From Amoebophrya sp. AT5.2 (Eukaryota > Sar > Dinophyceae > Syndiniales > Amoebophryaceae), in NCBI GenBank assembly GCA_005223375.1, contig RXOD01005913.1:1-12018 (forward strand): a stretch of 12,018 nucleotides of DNA, given 5' to 3'. Positions 1 to 8,703 of the stretch are shown here, one piece after another (positions within the stretch are counted from its first letter, which is position 1; each line of letters begins with the position of its first letter). The notes below the pieces were generated by a model that ran no database searches, was not told where the DNA came from, and saw only the letters and a list, made by a program, of their open reading frames with translations. The translations under genes were made by a program, and so were the position numbers.

Positions 1-277
1 CCCCTAGCTTTTCCGATTCCTGTGCGGGGCGTACCATCCGAAAGCTCCACGCGCCCGGCCGTTCGTCTGCTGGAGCTCTGACCGAAAAGCTGCCCGGTCA
101 AATCGCCGACGTTTTTCCGCCGACAAAGCTGTGGGTACGTGCTCAGTCGTGAAAAATTATTTACAGTTCTATTTGAGCATAACCTCGTAAAGCACGAAAC
201 CGAATCGACAGTTTTTGTTTTTACGCACACAGGCAGGGAATGAAAATTTGGAGAACAGCGGCAAGTGAGATCTTCAT
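1..277 (-). CDS. Candidate secreted-protein gene, 5' part (two exons, cut by window edge)
   Basis: I do not recognise this protein. The ATG at 277-275 opens a short exon (277-225) reading MKISLAAVLQIFIPCLC, which looks like a signal peptide: one lysine, a hydrophobic core and a small-residue end. A GTAAAA donor at 224 and an AG at 142 would remove 83 nt. The join completes an Ala codon and continues in frame from 141 to the window edge without a stop (46 more codons, including NVGDLTGQLFGQ and GRVELSDGTPRTGIGK). The predicted cleavage would fall near LCA/TYPQ. It lies 268 nt downstream of the CstF-64-like stop on the same strand, which fits the co-oriented packing of this window. The acceptor lacks a long pyrimidine tract and the exons are short, so this is a model and not a certainty. 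Without splicing the ATG frame stops after 18 codons. Confidence 0.4.
142..224 (-). other. Candidate intron, signal-peptide gene (GT-AG, 83 nt)
   Basis: The donor GTAAAAAC at 224 follows the signal-peptide-like exon. The intron is A/T-rich and ends in CACGACTGAG at 142. Removing it joins two open exons in frame (phase 2). It is supported only by reading frame and splice-site sequence. Confidence 0.35.
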
Positions 278-545
278 CGCTTCCGTACCGCACTGCTGAA
301 GGTACGGATTTGTTTGTCGCCGCAGATAGTCGAGTCAGTACCTCAGAGAACAAAGTGAGTCTCAGTCTGTCTGTCGCTGGTGCCGTCGTCAGATATTTAA
401 AAGCATACTGTGCGAACCGCCGATACGCTTCTTGTCGCTCGTTAGGTTTCTTTGCGGAAGACGAGGATTCCATTTTTCATTCGTCTCGCCCCCTCCTACA
501 CCAACCTACATCCCAACCAGTATATGGGTCAGACTATTCTTTCAC

Positions 546-1893
546 TCATCCCACCCTCCTAACGCGATTAATGTCGTATGGCGCCGCTCTTGCGTAGGCC
601 CCAGAGGCTGAAGCGTAGGAGCTGCCAAAGCCTCCTTTTTCGTACATACTCGAGCCCATTCTGGTAGGATACCAGCTTCCCTTTTCGTAGTAACCCTTGT
701 TTCCGGAACCCTTCCCGCCGTAACCGCCCTTCATCTCGTAGTAGTCATCGTAGGAAACAGCGGTAGCCGCCCCGCCCTTAGCGGTAGCCGCCCCGCCCTT
801 GAAAGACTTGTTCTGCCCATAAGTGTCTTCGTACCTGCGATTTGGTTTTGGAGGAGGTTGCTTCCACGAGCCGAGTTCATTCGATTATAGCATTGTCTGT
901 ACTTCCTTGTTTTCGACGGCAGCCGCGATAGTACTGATCCCAGATTGACACAGCAGAGAACGAAAACTAGCAGGGGTTTCACCCCGTGAAACAACAGAAC
1001 GAGGCCAAAGACGCGCTGAAGTTCAGCCATCTTGAATACCTCCACGTGTCTTTCATCGCGTTTGACGCTGACGCCATCCCCGCGAGGCTCATCCCAGCTC
1101 CTCCATGCGCCTGACCGCCACTGGCGCTGCTCCCCTGGGCGGCGGAGCTGCTGCCTGTGACCACGTTGTTGCTCCAGTTGGCGTGGTCGATCTCTTTCCT
1201 GTTCATGCACTCCATCGGCTTCTGGTGCATGGTGGCCAGAAACTGTGCGTGCATCATCGCGTGGCAGACGCCCAAGTTCTTAGTCAGAAACGCCCGCGCC
1301 TCCGTCGGGTTGTTCTTTGCCAGCAGCTGCACGTGCGCCAGCGCGAGAAACAGGTCGGAGGTCTTCATCGCGCCGACAAGACCAGAAACCTCCGCGTGGT
1401 AGTTCACCTGAAGCACTCAGCATTTGCTACTGTTGGTATTCGACACACCATCTACAAGCCAAGAAGTAAAACATCCGTCGTTGTATAAATCAATGTAATT
1501 CAATAAAAGTACCTCATGCATCCCCAGCATTTGTGCCTGCAGCTCCAGGAAGTCTCTTTGCCTAGTGGCGCCGAGCATTTCCAGCGTTTTCACGTCCACG
1601 TCCGCGGTGTCTATTCGCAGCGGCCGCCCGTAGCAGTCCACACCGTTCATAGTTCGGACGCATAGCTCGGCCGACTCCGGGTCCTTGAATTCGCAGAAGC
1701 CGTAGCCCTTGTGTGTTTTGGCATCCCGCTCCTTCAGAATCCTGAACTGCTGCACGGCACCGCATCGCCCAAAAATCTGGAACAGCGCCTCCTCCGTGCT
1801 CTCGTACGAGATGTTCCCCACAAACACGCAGCATTGCCGCGTGTGCTTGATGTTGTAGTTCGTCGCAGTACTGTGGTCCGTATACAAAGCCAT
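546..1893 (-). CDS. CstF-64/Rna15-like cleavage stimulation factor subunit, three exons
   Basis: This is a predicted nuclear RNA-binding subunit of the pre-mRNA 3'-end cleavage and polyadenylation machinery, which in known systems binds U/GU-rich sequence downstream of the poly(A) site. Exons are 1893-1513, 1407-1040 and 834-546; they join in frame to 345 aa. An RRM occupies about residues 21-97, with RNP2 (CVFVGNI, about 22-28) and RNP1 (KGYGFCEF, about 62-69), followed by NGVDCYGRPLRID as in CstF-64 proteins. Exon 2 encodes the hinge (about 128-190; LALAHVQLLAKNNPTEARAF), which in CstF-64 binds CstF-77 or symplekin. The tail is rich in Gly, Lys, Tyr and Ser, and I see no helical C-terminal domain of the animal and yeast type. 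The ATG at 1893 is the first in the open frame, with GAGGATGG context; the frame further upstream has only TTG. It could be another RRM protein, but RRM plus hinge makes CstF-64 the best call. Confidence 0.85.
759..800 (-). repeat. Two perfect 21-bp tandem copies in CstF-64 exon 3
   Basis: The copies at 759-779 and 780-800 are identical. In the coding frame each adds the heptapeptide KGGAATA, so the repeat lengthens the Gly/Lys-rich tail without shifting the frame. This fits slippage or unequal exchange in a low-complexity tail. Confidence 0.9.
835..1039 (-). other. Intron 2 of CstF-64-like gene (GT-AG, 205 nt)
   Basis: The donor GGAG|GTATTC and acceptor TCGCAG|GTACGA give a phase-2 join (DTWR then YEDTYGQN). 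AGGTA is present at both boundaries. Retaining the intron would stop the CstF frame 18 codons after the junction codon. A different frame stays open through the whole intron (see findings). Confidence 0.8.
1408..1512 (-). other. Intron 1 of CstF-64-like gene (GT-AG, 105 nt)
   Basis: The donor GAG|GTACTT and acceptor CTTCAG|GTGAAC are canonical. The junction falls between RRM and hinge exons in phase 0 (MHE then VNYHAEV). The intron is A/T-rich against its exons and holds in-frame stops. AGGT occurs at both boundaries. Confidence 0.85.
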
Positions 1894-2510
1894 CCTCGAT
1901 CGACTATGAGAGCGGTGGCGATCCGGCCGCTTTACTTCAATTTGGTATTTGTTTTTTTGCGTCAAATAAAATTCTCACGACAGTTCTTGGCTTTAAGTAC
2001 TAGGTACACCTACACTCTGCTGGTACCACAAGAGGAAACGGAGAATGCATGAAGGTCGCACCCATACGAAGGAGTAGAAGTCGCCAAAGTGACACGCGGG
2101 ATCGTGGAACAAGGAATAAAATATCGGGGATCTGTGCGAAATAATGCAACCCTGATTTAATGAAAACACAGCAAGACGTGCGAAGCAAGGGACAGCGAGA
2201 CGGGTGACCGCTCGCAGCTGCCTTTTTTTCCAGTTCTTGGCAGGGACGCGGAATCGTTGATGAACACATTTTTGATTTGCGGTACTTAGTGCCCTTGCGT
2301 CGAGGATCTTCAAGATCCGATCTCGCTTCTGTGCCGATTTTGCGTTTTATGCGCACGACGTGGTACCCACACGATAGAGCTGGCACTGGAACTTTACTTG
2401 CTGTCCGTGTCCCAGTTCAGTGCTACAAAAAAATCCACGATGATGTGCTTCGGACACAAGGACTGTTGATAATTATGGCGCTCAGGTGCTCAAAGGTGTA
2501 CGTTATGTCT

Positions 2511-2526
2511 CACTAGGGAACTAGTG
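2511..2526. repeat. Short perfect hairpin with GGAA loop
   Basis: CACTAG, GGAA and CTAGTG form a 6-bp perfect inverted repeat closing a GNRA-type loop on the plus strand, followed by a run of seven A. It lies in spacer DNA and no function is assigned. Confidence 0.5.
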
Positions 2527-2841
2527 CAAAAAAAGTAGATTTGCGCTCGGTAGCGTGGAGGTGGACATCACAATCACGCACACTCATCAGAGGCTAGCAA
2601 AACTTAAAAATAAAAATTTCAAGCAGACAAGTTCAGTCAGTATGTAAATGTAGTTGTGGAATCGAAACGAGACTGCAGTACGCAGTCATACAAGCCTATG
2701 TATCTATCAGTGAGAAAACGAAAAAGATGAATATTTATAGAAGGTTTTATCATAAACGCAAATCGTGATGCTTTGTTCGATCGCAACGCTGCACTATGCG
2801 CGGGTGATGTGTGGCGGACGACGACGTTGCTTTCTATTTCT

Positions 2842-2855
2842 TGATGACGTCATCA
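2842..2855. repeat. 14-bp perfect palindrome with a TGACGTCA core
   Basis: TGATGACGTCATCA is its own reverse complement and contains the CRE/ATF bZIP core. It sits 22 nt past the phosphatase stop codon, in the presumed 3' UTR or spacer. About one palindrome of this size is expected by chance in a window this long, so a binding role is only a possibility. Confidence 0.3.
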
Positions 2856-2876
2856 TTCATCAAATAAATTACTGCT

Positions 2877-5388
2877 TTATTCAACCTCATCTCCTTGTCG
2901 TGCCTCTTCCTTCGCCTTTTTCTTCTCCAGCTTTTCGATGCAGCTATCTTCGATCGATCCTCGTCTTCCCGGTTCGGACATGTTTGCGCCGACCTCCACG
3001 AGGCTGTCTGGCTTCACGCGGAAAAAGGTTTCCGTCTCGCCTCTCGACGCCTCGGTCTGGGCGTCGATCTGCATCTGGCACTGCTCCAGCACGAAGCCCA
3101 CCACTCGCGAGTTCTTGATTTTGCATTGTCGTCCTCTCTGGGCAAAGGGAGTGGTGGGTCCGCCTTCGTCTTGCAAGGCTGTCCGCTTCGGGTCTTCGTT
3201 CTGGGGATTCAAGTACAGGTTGAAGAAATTTCTGAACCAGATAGAATGGCCGGTCACAATCGCAGTACGCGTGCCAGAAGCGGACCCGGACCCCACCAGT
3301 TCTGGGTGAAAGCGACCCATCAGTTTCTGGGTGAAAGCGAGGATGCGGTCCTTGCCCTTCCGCAAACTCTCGTTCTCAGCCTTGCTGCCGATGTATTCAC
3401 TGGCATCCAGCGAAGTCTTGTACCTGGCGAAGATTCCGATTGCATCGTCATCACGGGAAAAGCAAGGGTAACGAATTCTGTGTGTTGTGCGTGTTACGTC
3501 GAGGTCGACGTTGACGCCGGGGCCGGGTGAACAACTGATATAAGCTTAAGCTAGTGGTAGGCTACTTGTACTTTCTTAGTTGCTTCGTAGTTTCAGTATA
3601 GTACCTCATCCCCGTTATTTTGTCTTCTGCTTCGCTTATTGGCGCCGTTGGGATTGTGAATGCCGGTGTTAGGCTTTGCGCGTCCACGTTTGGCGCGATC
3701 TCTTGCAGTTCGCCCAAAATCACCGCCTTCCTGCCTTTCATTTCCCCCTCTTGAAAGACTCCCAGCATGGTCGAAATCGCCCGCCGCAGCGGACTCACGA
3801 AGAACGCGCTGTCGCCCCCCCGCACGTCGTCCCGGAACTGCTGCAGGATTTCTCGCTGGAATGGGGTGAGTGGGGGAATATTATCCCCCAGCTGCGAGTG
3901 TGATTGGTCGCTTGTCTCGTTGATTGGTCGCTCGAACAGCCGCACGTGCTCCTCCTTCGCCTGCTCAATTCCTTCCTTCGTCAGGGGCGCGTCAAGAAAC
4001 ACCGACTCCGCGCCGCCCAGAGAGTACTCCTTCCGCACCGTCTTCGCCAGCTCCCGCGCCACGCCCCAGAGGTTCTTCGGTTCGTTCACCCAGGCGTTCC
4101 AGGTGGACTCCCCGTGCCGTACGAAGTAGACCTTCGCGGAGTTCAGCACGCTCGCGCACGCGTTGCTCGGCAGCGCGCTCGGGGCCAGTGCTGGCGCCCC
4201 GAACGCCGTCTTCATGCCCTTCGCGTCCTGCCCCAAAAACATGTACCTAACCGCGGACCACTTCGTCCCGTAGTAGTGCTCACTCGCGTAGAAAAAGGTG
4301 GCGCGCGCACTGCGCACGGGCCCGTCGAACCCAGCCTGCTCCTGCGCGAAGGCGTCCACCCACTTGTAGAACACGGGCGCGGGCGGCGCGCTCGATACCC
4401 CGGCGCCTTCGCCGTGCTGCGCGTAGGTTTCTTGGCTAAAAAACAAGAGCTCCGCCGAGAACTTGTGCGCGAAAAAACGCTCGTCGCTTGTGACACAGCG
4501 AAGGAGAAAAACGATTTTGTGCAAAACGTCTCTCTGAGCGGTCACCCAGGCGTGCAAGTCCCCGGCAAGGATGAAGCTGATTAGCGCGCGCTGCTTTTCG
4601 ATGTCGGACGAGGAAACGGCTTTGCGTGTTCCCTCATTTCCTAGAAAGGCCTTCTCCGCGTCCGCGTAGGCGAGCTTCAGGGCGTGCTTCGCGTGCTCCT
4701 CCAGCTCGTAGAAGGCGGACAGGATGCCCACGCGCATCGCGGGACTATCCGTTTTCCTCCGGGCGTCCAGCAGCTTTCTCGCGTTCCTCCCGACCAGTTT
4801 CCGCAGCAGCCGGCGGGCCATCCCCGCTCGGTCTTTCTGCGCGTCCAAAACCAGCGCCGCATCGAACAAAACGCTCGCGAGCGCGGCGTCCCGCTTCGCC
4901 ACCCAGTCCGCCACGTTTCGGCTCGCTCTGGCCTTTTCATTGCGCGCGCGGAGGGACGCGTGGTTCTGAGCCACCAGCAAGCACACTACGCTCGTCTCCA
5001 CGGCGTTCGCCTCCGCGTGCCGCTCCGCGACAGACAGATCCTTCGCACGCCCTTTCAACATGTTCTGCATGCCGCTCTTGTTTGGCTGGGAGAGGACGTC
5101 CACCAACAGAAACTGTTTGCATTCCGCGCGTGACTGTATCGCGTTCCTGGGGAGGTACGGCAACCGCCCCACAACACCGCCGTTCCACCACAACGCCTTG
5201 CTGCTGGCGGGATCGCCGTGCTTGGTAAAGTGGTCTATGTCTCCCACCTCCACCTCCTCCTCGCGAGGTAGAGAACCGGACGACTCGGACTCGAAGAATT
5301 GCACGTACTCGTCGAGGTGGCGAAACAGCTGACGGATATCCTCCGAAGCAGGCTGCTCGCTGCCTGCGTACGTTTCATTCCGCACCAT
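2877..5388 (-). CDS. Histidine-phosphatase (phosphoglycerate-mutase-like) protein with long N-terminal extension
   Basis: This is a predicted phosphohydrolase or mutase of the histidine phosphatase superfamily; the substrate is unknown. Exons 5388-3572 and 3423-2877 join in frame to 787 aa. The catalytic set is complete: RHGES (424-428, phosphate-accepting His425), SPLRR (532-536), an acidic ELQEIAPNVDA stretch (about 560-570) and TGHSIWFRNFF with the second His near 665. The last motif comes from exon 2, so the intron must be spliced for activity. Residues 1 to about 410 precede the domain; they are largely helical and charged and I recognise no domain there. The tail after about 750 is rich in Lys and Glu. 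No signal peptide is evident, so a cytosolic place is likely. The ATG at 5388 (TTCAAGATGG) is the first ATG after an upstream in-frame TAA. The family call is firm; a glycolytic role is not supported. Confidence 0.85.
3424..3571 (-). other. Intron of histidine-phosphatase gene (GT-AG, 148 nt) flanked by a 7-nt direct repeat
   Basis: The donor AGAAA|GTACAAGTAG and acceptor TTCGCCAG|GTACAAGACT are canonical. The seven bases GTACAAG begin the intron (3571-3565) and also begin the next exon (3423-3417). The splice restores KQLRKYKTSLD in frame and brings in the exon with the second catalytic histidine. Confidence 0.85.
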
Positions 5389-5931
5389 CTTGAACGTTGC
5401 AAGAATGCTCTCGTGGAAGTGCGTTTTCTGAGGCCCGATAGTGGTGCTTTACAAGAGAGCTCGCCCTCGCGCTCTATCTAGTCGTATATACCTCTCTAGT
5501 GTACTTGTACAGTTCGAGATCGAGCTCCCTCTTTACGCGAGTACTGGCACGCAACTTGTCCGAGCCGGTCTGTCTCGGTACTTCCGGTTCCAGCGTCTAA
5601 ACTACCCGCAAAAGGCCCTTACCGCGTAGTTCTTGAAAAATTTCCATCGTAAAGATTGCAGCTACAGGTGCAGGAAGAGGAAGCGTGAAACTAATGGCCT
5701 CGATCTATCGGACGAAAACGAGTACGAAGTCAGATCCTAGCACATCACCCGCAAAGACTACAAACTACCTGCCTAGGCATAAGCCAGCAACTACCCCAAG
5801 CATCTACTCCGCCTCCTGCGCAGCGCCCCCGTACTGGTAAAATCAATGCAGAGGCCTGGCCCACCCACCCATCCATAATCGCCAGTAGAAACAGCTGTTG
5901 TACACTACGACCCCGACACGAAATACTGTAG
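5389..5931. other. Spacer between the unknown gene and the phosphatase gene
   Basis: No gene is supported in these 543 nt. The stretch should hold the 3' UTR of the upstream gene and the leader of the phosphatase transcript. A possible leader acceptor, GGGCCTCAG on the minus strand, lies about 45 nt before the phosphatase ATG; this is weak. Confidence 0.5.
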
Positions 5932-8598
5932 TTAGAGTAGACGCAGAGGCGCGAGCTTGCAAAAAATATCTCGGTAAATTCTTCCCACCTTGTCCTGCAG
6001 CTCGTCGCGGAAATCCTTTGGCTTTCCTTTTTGCCCAAAAACCGTCTCGGACCGTGCATCCAATACTTCCATCGGCTGAAGCCCTTTCGCCTCCCCGCCC
6101 ACGCCCGGAAGGAAGCTGTCTCGGTAGCTATGATGGGTCCAGCTGATAAGTAATACTCACGGAGTAAGTAAAATTTGGGGACAGGGATTCGGAATCCCCT
6201 TTGTTTGTCCTCGGAAGAGATCTGCGAAAAGAGTAGGAAAGCGGCCATCCGCGATCGGCAGGCCTGGCAGTGGCACCTCTGCAGCTGCACCCTAGTACAG
6301 GAGCTGACTGAGACTGTGACTCTGACAATAAATCCCCGCCCGTCTTCTAAGAAGTAGACGCCCCCTTTTACATTTACCCTGCTTTCGGGCTCTATCACGC
6401 ACGGCGTCGGGAGCGAGGATCTCACCCCTAGAAGTCTCCACCATGAGGAATTTCTGCAGTGCGCCTCGACGCACCCGCCATCCAATTCCAAAGGGAGAGG
6501 CAGGAGGCCCCAATGATCTTCTGCTCAAACCCATACCCATTCATTGCTTAAGACTAACTTACCTGTTGCCTACTTACCAGGTGGTCCGTTCATAGTAGCT
6601 CGCGAGATCCTCCCCGTTCACTAGCTGCTTTTCCGCTTCGCGCTCCGACGTCTGCATCAGGCGGTGGTAGTGCAGCAATGTATACAGGTGCGGTGCCGCC
6701 CGCGACAGCACATTCTGGTCGCGCAGATTCAACGCCACCTCCAGCTCGGGAGCTGTGCCGCCAGCTTGGCGAGGAAACGCGGCGTCCAACTGGGCTTCCA
6801 TGCCCTGCCTCTCTGCCTCCAGCAAGCTGTCAAAGGAGCTAGAAGTACCCGTAAGAGCCGCGGCGAGGCTGTCCTCCTGCAAGAACGTGATCGCGGACGA
6901 CGAAGACATGACAGCTGCTTGTTGCTGGTTCCGCTCTCCTCCGCGTCGCTTTTCCCTTTCGTCCAGTTCCGGATTCGGTCGCCACGCCAAGAATGACGCC
7001 GCACTTGTCGTGGCGCCAGCAGCAGCCTGTGGCGCATTTTTGCTGTTGTGGAGCTTGTCCTTCGCTACTCGGTCCTGATCACGCAAAATCTCGAGCAGCA
7101 CCGAGCCGGTCGTATCCATGCGGTCGACTTTTTTCTTCTCCTCTGCAAACCCGTAAATTTTCCCAAAAACCGCTTCGGTCGACAGCTGTCGCTCTCTCGG
7201 CGCCTTCGCATCGGGCGGCTGCAGCCGCTCTTTCAAGAGCCGCAGCAAGGCGTCCCGCTGTGCGGCCACCACTAATGCGCGAACGTAGGGAACCAGCGGA
7301 TCGCCGATCTGGGGCAGAAGCGAGGCGAACAGCTGCGCTCCCTCTCGTCCCTGGCCGGGCTCCTCGACGGCTGCATCCAGAACGTTCTTCGGCAGCAGTC
7401 CGAAACTCAGCGGCACATCGCGCGCCACCGACCACCCCCGTGCATCCACGAAGCGCCGCTCGGTCTCGACCATCGTTTCTTTCGGCACGTCGTCCGCAGC
7501 AAAGGCGGGCAGCCTATTGCTATTGGAATTCACCAAGCGCAGGCGAGGAAAAGGAGCGATCAGTGCCGCAGCAGTCACAGCCGGGGGAACGACAGTCATG
7601 TTGAGGCTCCCCACATCTTCGCGGAGGCTCGTTTTCCACTCCTTCCAAATTTTCCGCAGCTCGTCAACGTCGTCCTCCTTCGCCGCAGACGAATACTCCT
7701 GGTAACTGTTGCCACTAGACGTCTGCACCACTCGTGCGCCGAACGGCGAGGTATCCTGAGCAGCCCCTGCCGGCCGCTCGAATTCGGTGCAGACTTCGTA
7801 CTTTTCGGAGGCCTCGAAATTGGTCACGAAATCGGCCAGCTTCACCTCCATAACCTGGAGGCGGTAGTAGGGATCAAGACCCACGCTGCTTGTTTCGCTC
7901 GTTGGCTCTCGAAAGGACGCTGACTGCTTCGAGTTTACGTTCAAGGCGTACACACTTTCCATCCGTGCGATATCGGTCACGTGCTCCACGTCCTGTCTCG
8001 TCAGGAGGAAAAACCGCGCGTCCCCGTAACTGTTCCTGGCCAGCTCTTCCAGTGTGTACCCCTTCGTTGTTGGTGTTTTGCTTCCCTGATTCATGTTGTG
8101 CACTCTACTGTTCGTCTTAATGTTCGGAATCTTATCTGCCCAGGCTGGCGCTGTTTCACTTGCCAGCTGGGCGTAGAACCGCCGGACCTTCCTCTTCGCG
8201 AACGCCTGCTGGTCCTCCGCACTGGCGCCCACCACGTTTGGAAAGATACCGAACATGTCCTCCCGCAGCTGCTGCACGACCGCGACACTGACATCCGCCA
8301 CTTGGACTTCGTGCTCCGCAGCGACCTGGGAGAGTGGGTAGATGCCGTTGCGCGAAGCTTCGGGGTCCCCCGTCAGCACGTGGTCGCTCGTGTCAATCGT
8401 GCCAATCGGCCAGTACCGCCCCTCAACAACGTCGTACACCGGGTAGATCGACGTCCGAGAACCCGCCCCCACTTCTCGCGTTTCCGTGGTCGTTGATACG
8501 CGCTGGCGCGCTACTAGCGTGGCCTCCGCGGTCGTCAAAAGTAAGCTCATGTGGACCAACCCTTGTCGGGCCGTTGCGCCGCTTAGCGGCGGAACCAT
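5932..8598 (-). CDS. Unrecognised large protein: one 2-kb exon plus several micro-exons
   Basis: I do not recognise this protein. The first exon (8598-6578) encodes 673 aa from ATGGTTCC, the first ATG; the frame above it has only TTG. The product is mostly soluble-looking, with an N-terminal part containing YPVYDVVEGRYWPIGTI, helical charged stretches (KIWKEWKTSLRED, LLRLLKERLQPPDAK) and Ala/Ser-rich linkers near its end. It then passes a GTAAGT donor. An all-GT-AG model uses exons 6523-6426, 6391-6299, 6221-6161 and 6127-5932, totals 822 aa and ends KLAPLRLL. The last exon (containing GGEAKGLQPMEVLDARSETV) and the piece with KGGVYFLEDGRGFIVRV look clearly coding; the joins between them do not have a unique solution. 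If the donor at 6577 is not used the protein stops at 6574 with 674 aa. The first exon is much surer than the 3' structure. Confidence 0.65.
6128..6298 (-). other. Region with two candidate introns (6298-6222, 77 nt; 6160-6128, 33 nt)
   Basis: GTACTAGG at 6298 with TTTTCGCAG ending at 6222, and GTGAGTATT at 6160 with CATCATAG ending at 6128, give an in-frame all-canonical path into the last exon. Two other paths also keep the frame: a single intron 6276-6128 (149 nt), or no first intron plus a non-canonical 38-nt removal between two CCG triplets. Sequence alone does not decide. Confidence 0.35.
6392..6425 (-). other. Candidate intron 2 of unknown gene (GT-AG, 34 nt)
   Basis: The donor AGGG|GTGAGATCC and acceptor GCGTGATAG|AGCCC join VETSR to EPESRVNVKGG in frame. 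An alternative 49-nt removal between two AGGG copies (6429-6426 and 6380-6377) would also restore the frame (VETSRVNVKGG) but has no GT-AG pair in any register. Confidence 0.45.
6524..6577 (-). other. Intron 1 of unknown gene (GT-AG, 54 nt)
   Basis: The donor CCTG|GTAAGTAGG and acceptor TTTGAG|CAGAAG give ERTT-C-RRSLGPP in frame. A second, stronger donor (CAG|GTAAGT) lies 15 nt further on at 6562, past an in-frame TAA. The intron is short for most eukaryotes. Confidence 0.55.
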
Positions 8599-8677
8599 GG
8601 CGGACGAAAATCTAGATTTTTTGCATCCACGAAGTAAAAAAATGGAAATCGAGGTGGACTCACTGCAATGAGGGGTC

Positions 8678-8703
8678 CTGAAGCAGAAGAGAAGCAAACA
8701 AGC
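8678..8703 (-). promoter_or_regulatory. Pyrimidine tract and CAG acceptor upstream of the unknown gene (possible trans-splice site)
   Basis: On the minus strand a pyrimidine-rich run, TTTGCTTCTCTTCTGCTTCAG, ends at 8678, 79 nt before the first ATG of the gene. Such a site with no recognisable upstream exon suits a spliced-leader addition site, as used throughout dinoflagellate transcripts. It could equally be the acceptor of an ordinary 5' UTR intron. Confidence 0.4.

Larger units (their letters stand above)
1894..2876. other. Intergenic spacer between CstF-64-like and histidine-phosphatase genes
   Basis: I see no supportable gene in these 983 nt. The open frames on both strands begin with GTG or TTG, lack domain signatures and do not splice into a convincing product. 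Base composition is more A/T-rich than the flanking exons. It must hold the 3' end of the phosphatase transcript and the 5' leader of the CstF-64-like transcript. Two inverted repeats stand out, listed separately. Confidence 0.6.

Noticed and set aside
265..597. 110-codon plus-strand frame at the left end
   Set aside because: It starts with GTG, has no domain and overlaps the 3' exon of the CstF-64-like gene on the other strand.
1894..1965. Upstream extension of the CstF-64-like start
   Set aside because: The only candidate start there is TTG; the ATG at 1893 has good context and leaves the RRM whole.
1993..2516. Overlapping frames on both strands in the spacer
   Set aside because: They start with GTG or TTG, have low-complexity or Cys/Arg-rich products and no consistent splicing partner.
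3904..4584. Long plus-strand frames opposite the phosphatase exon (also 4626-5228)
   Set aside because: Arg/Pro/Ser-rich products are typical of the antisense of a G+C-rich coding exon; the minus strand carries the conserved motifs.
6377..6429. Firm claim of a non-canonical intron between two AGGG copies
   Set aside because: A 34-nt GT-AG intron (6425-6392) also restores the frame, so a non-canonical site is not required.
5745..6491. 248-codon minus-strand frame as one continuous exon
   Set aside because: It starts with TTG, is rich in Cys and Trp in its first and last thirds, and the better coding signal moves between frames, as expected of several short exons.
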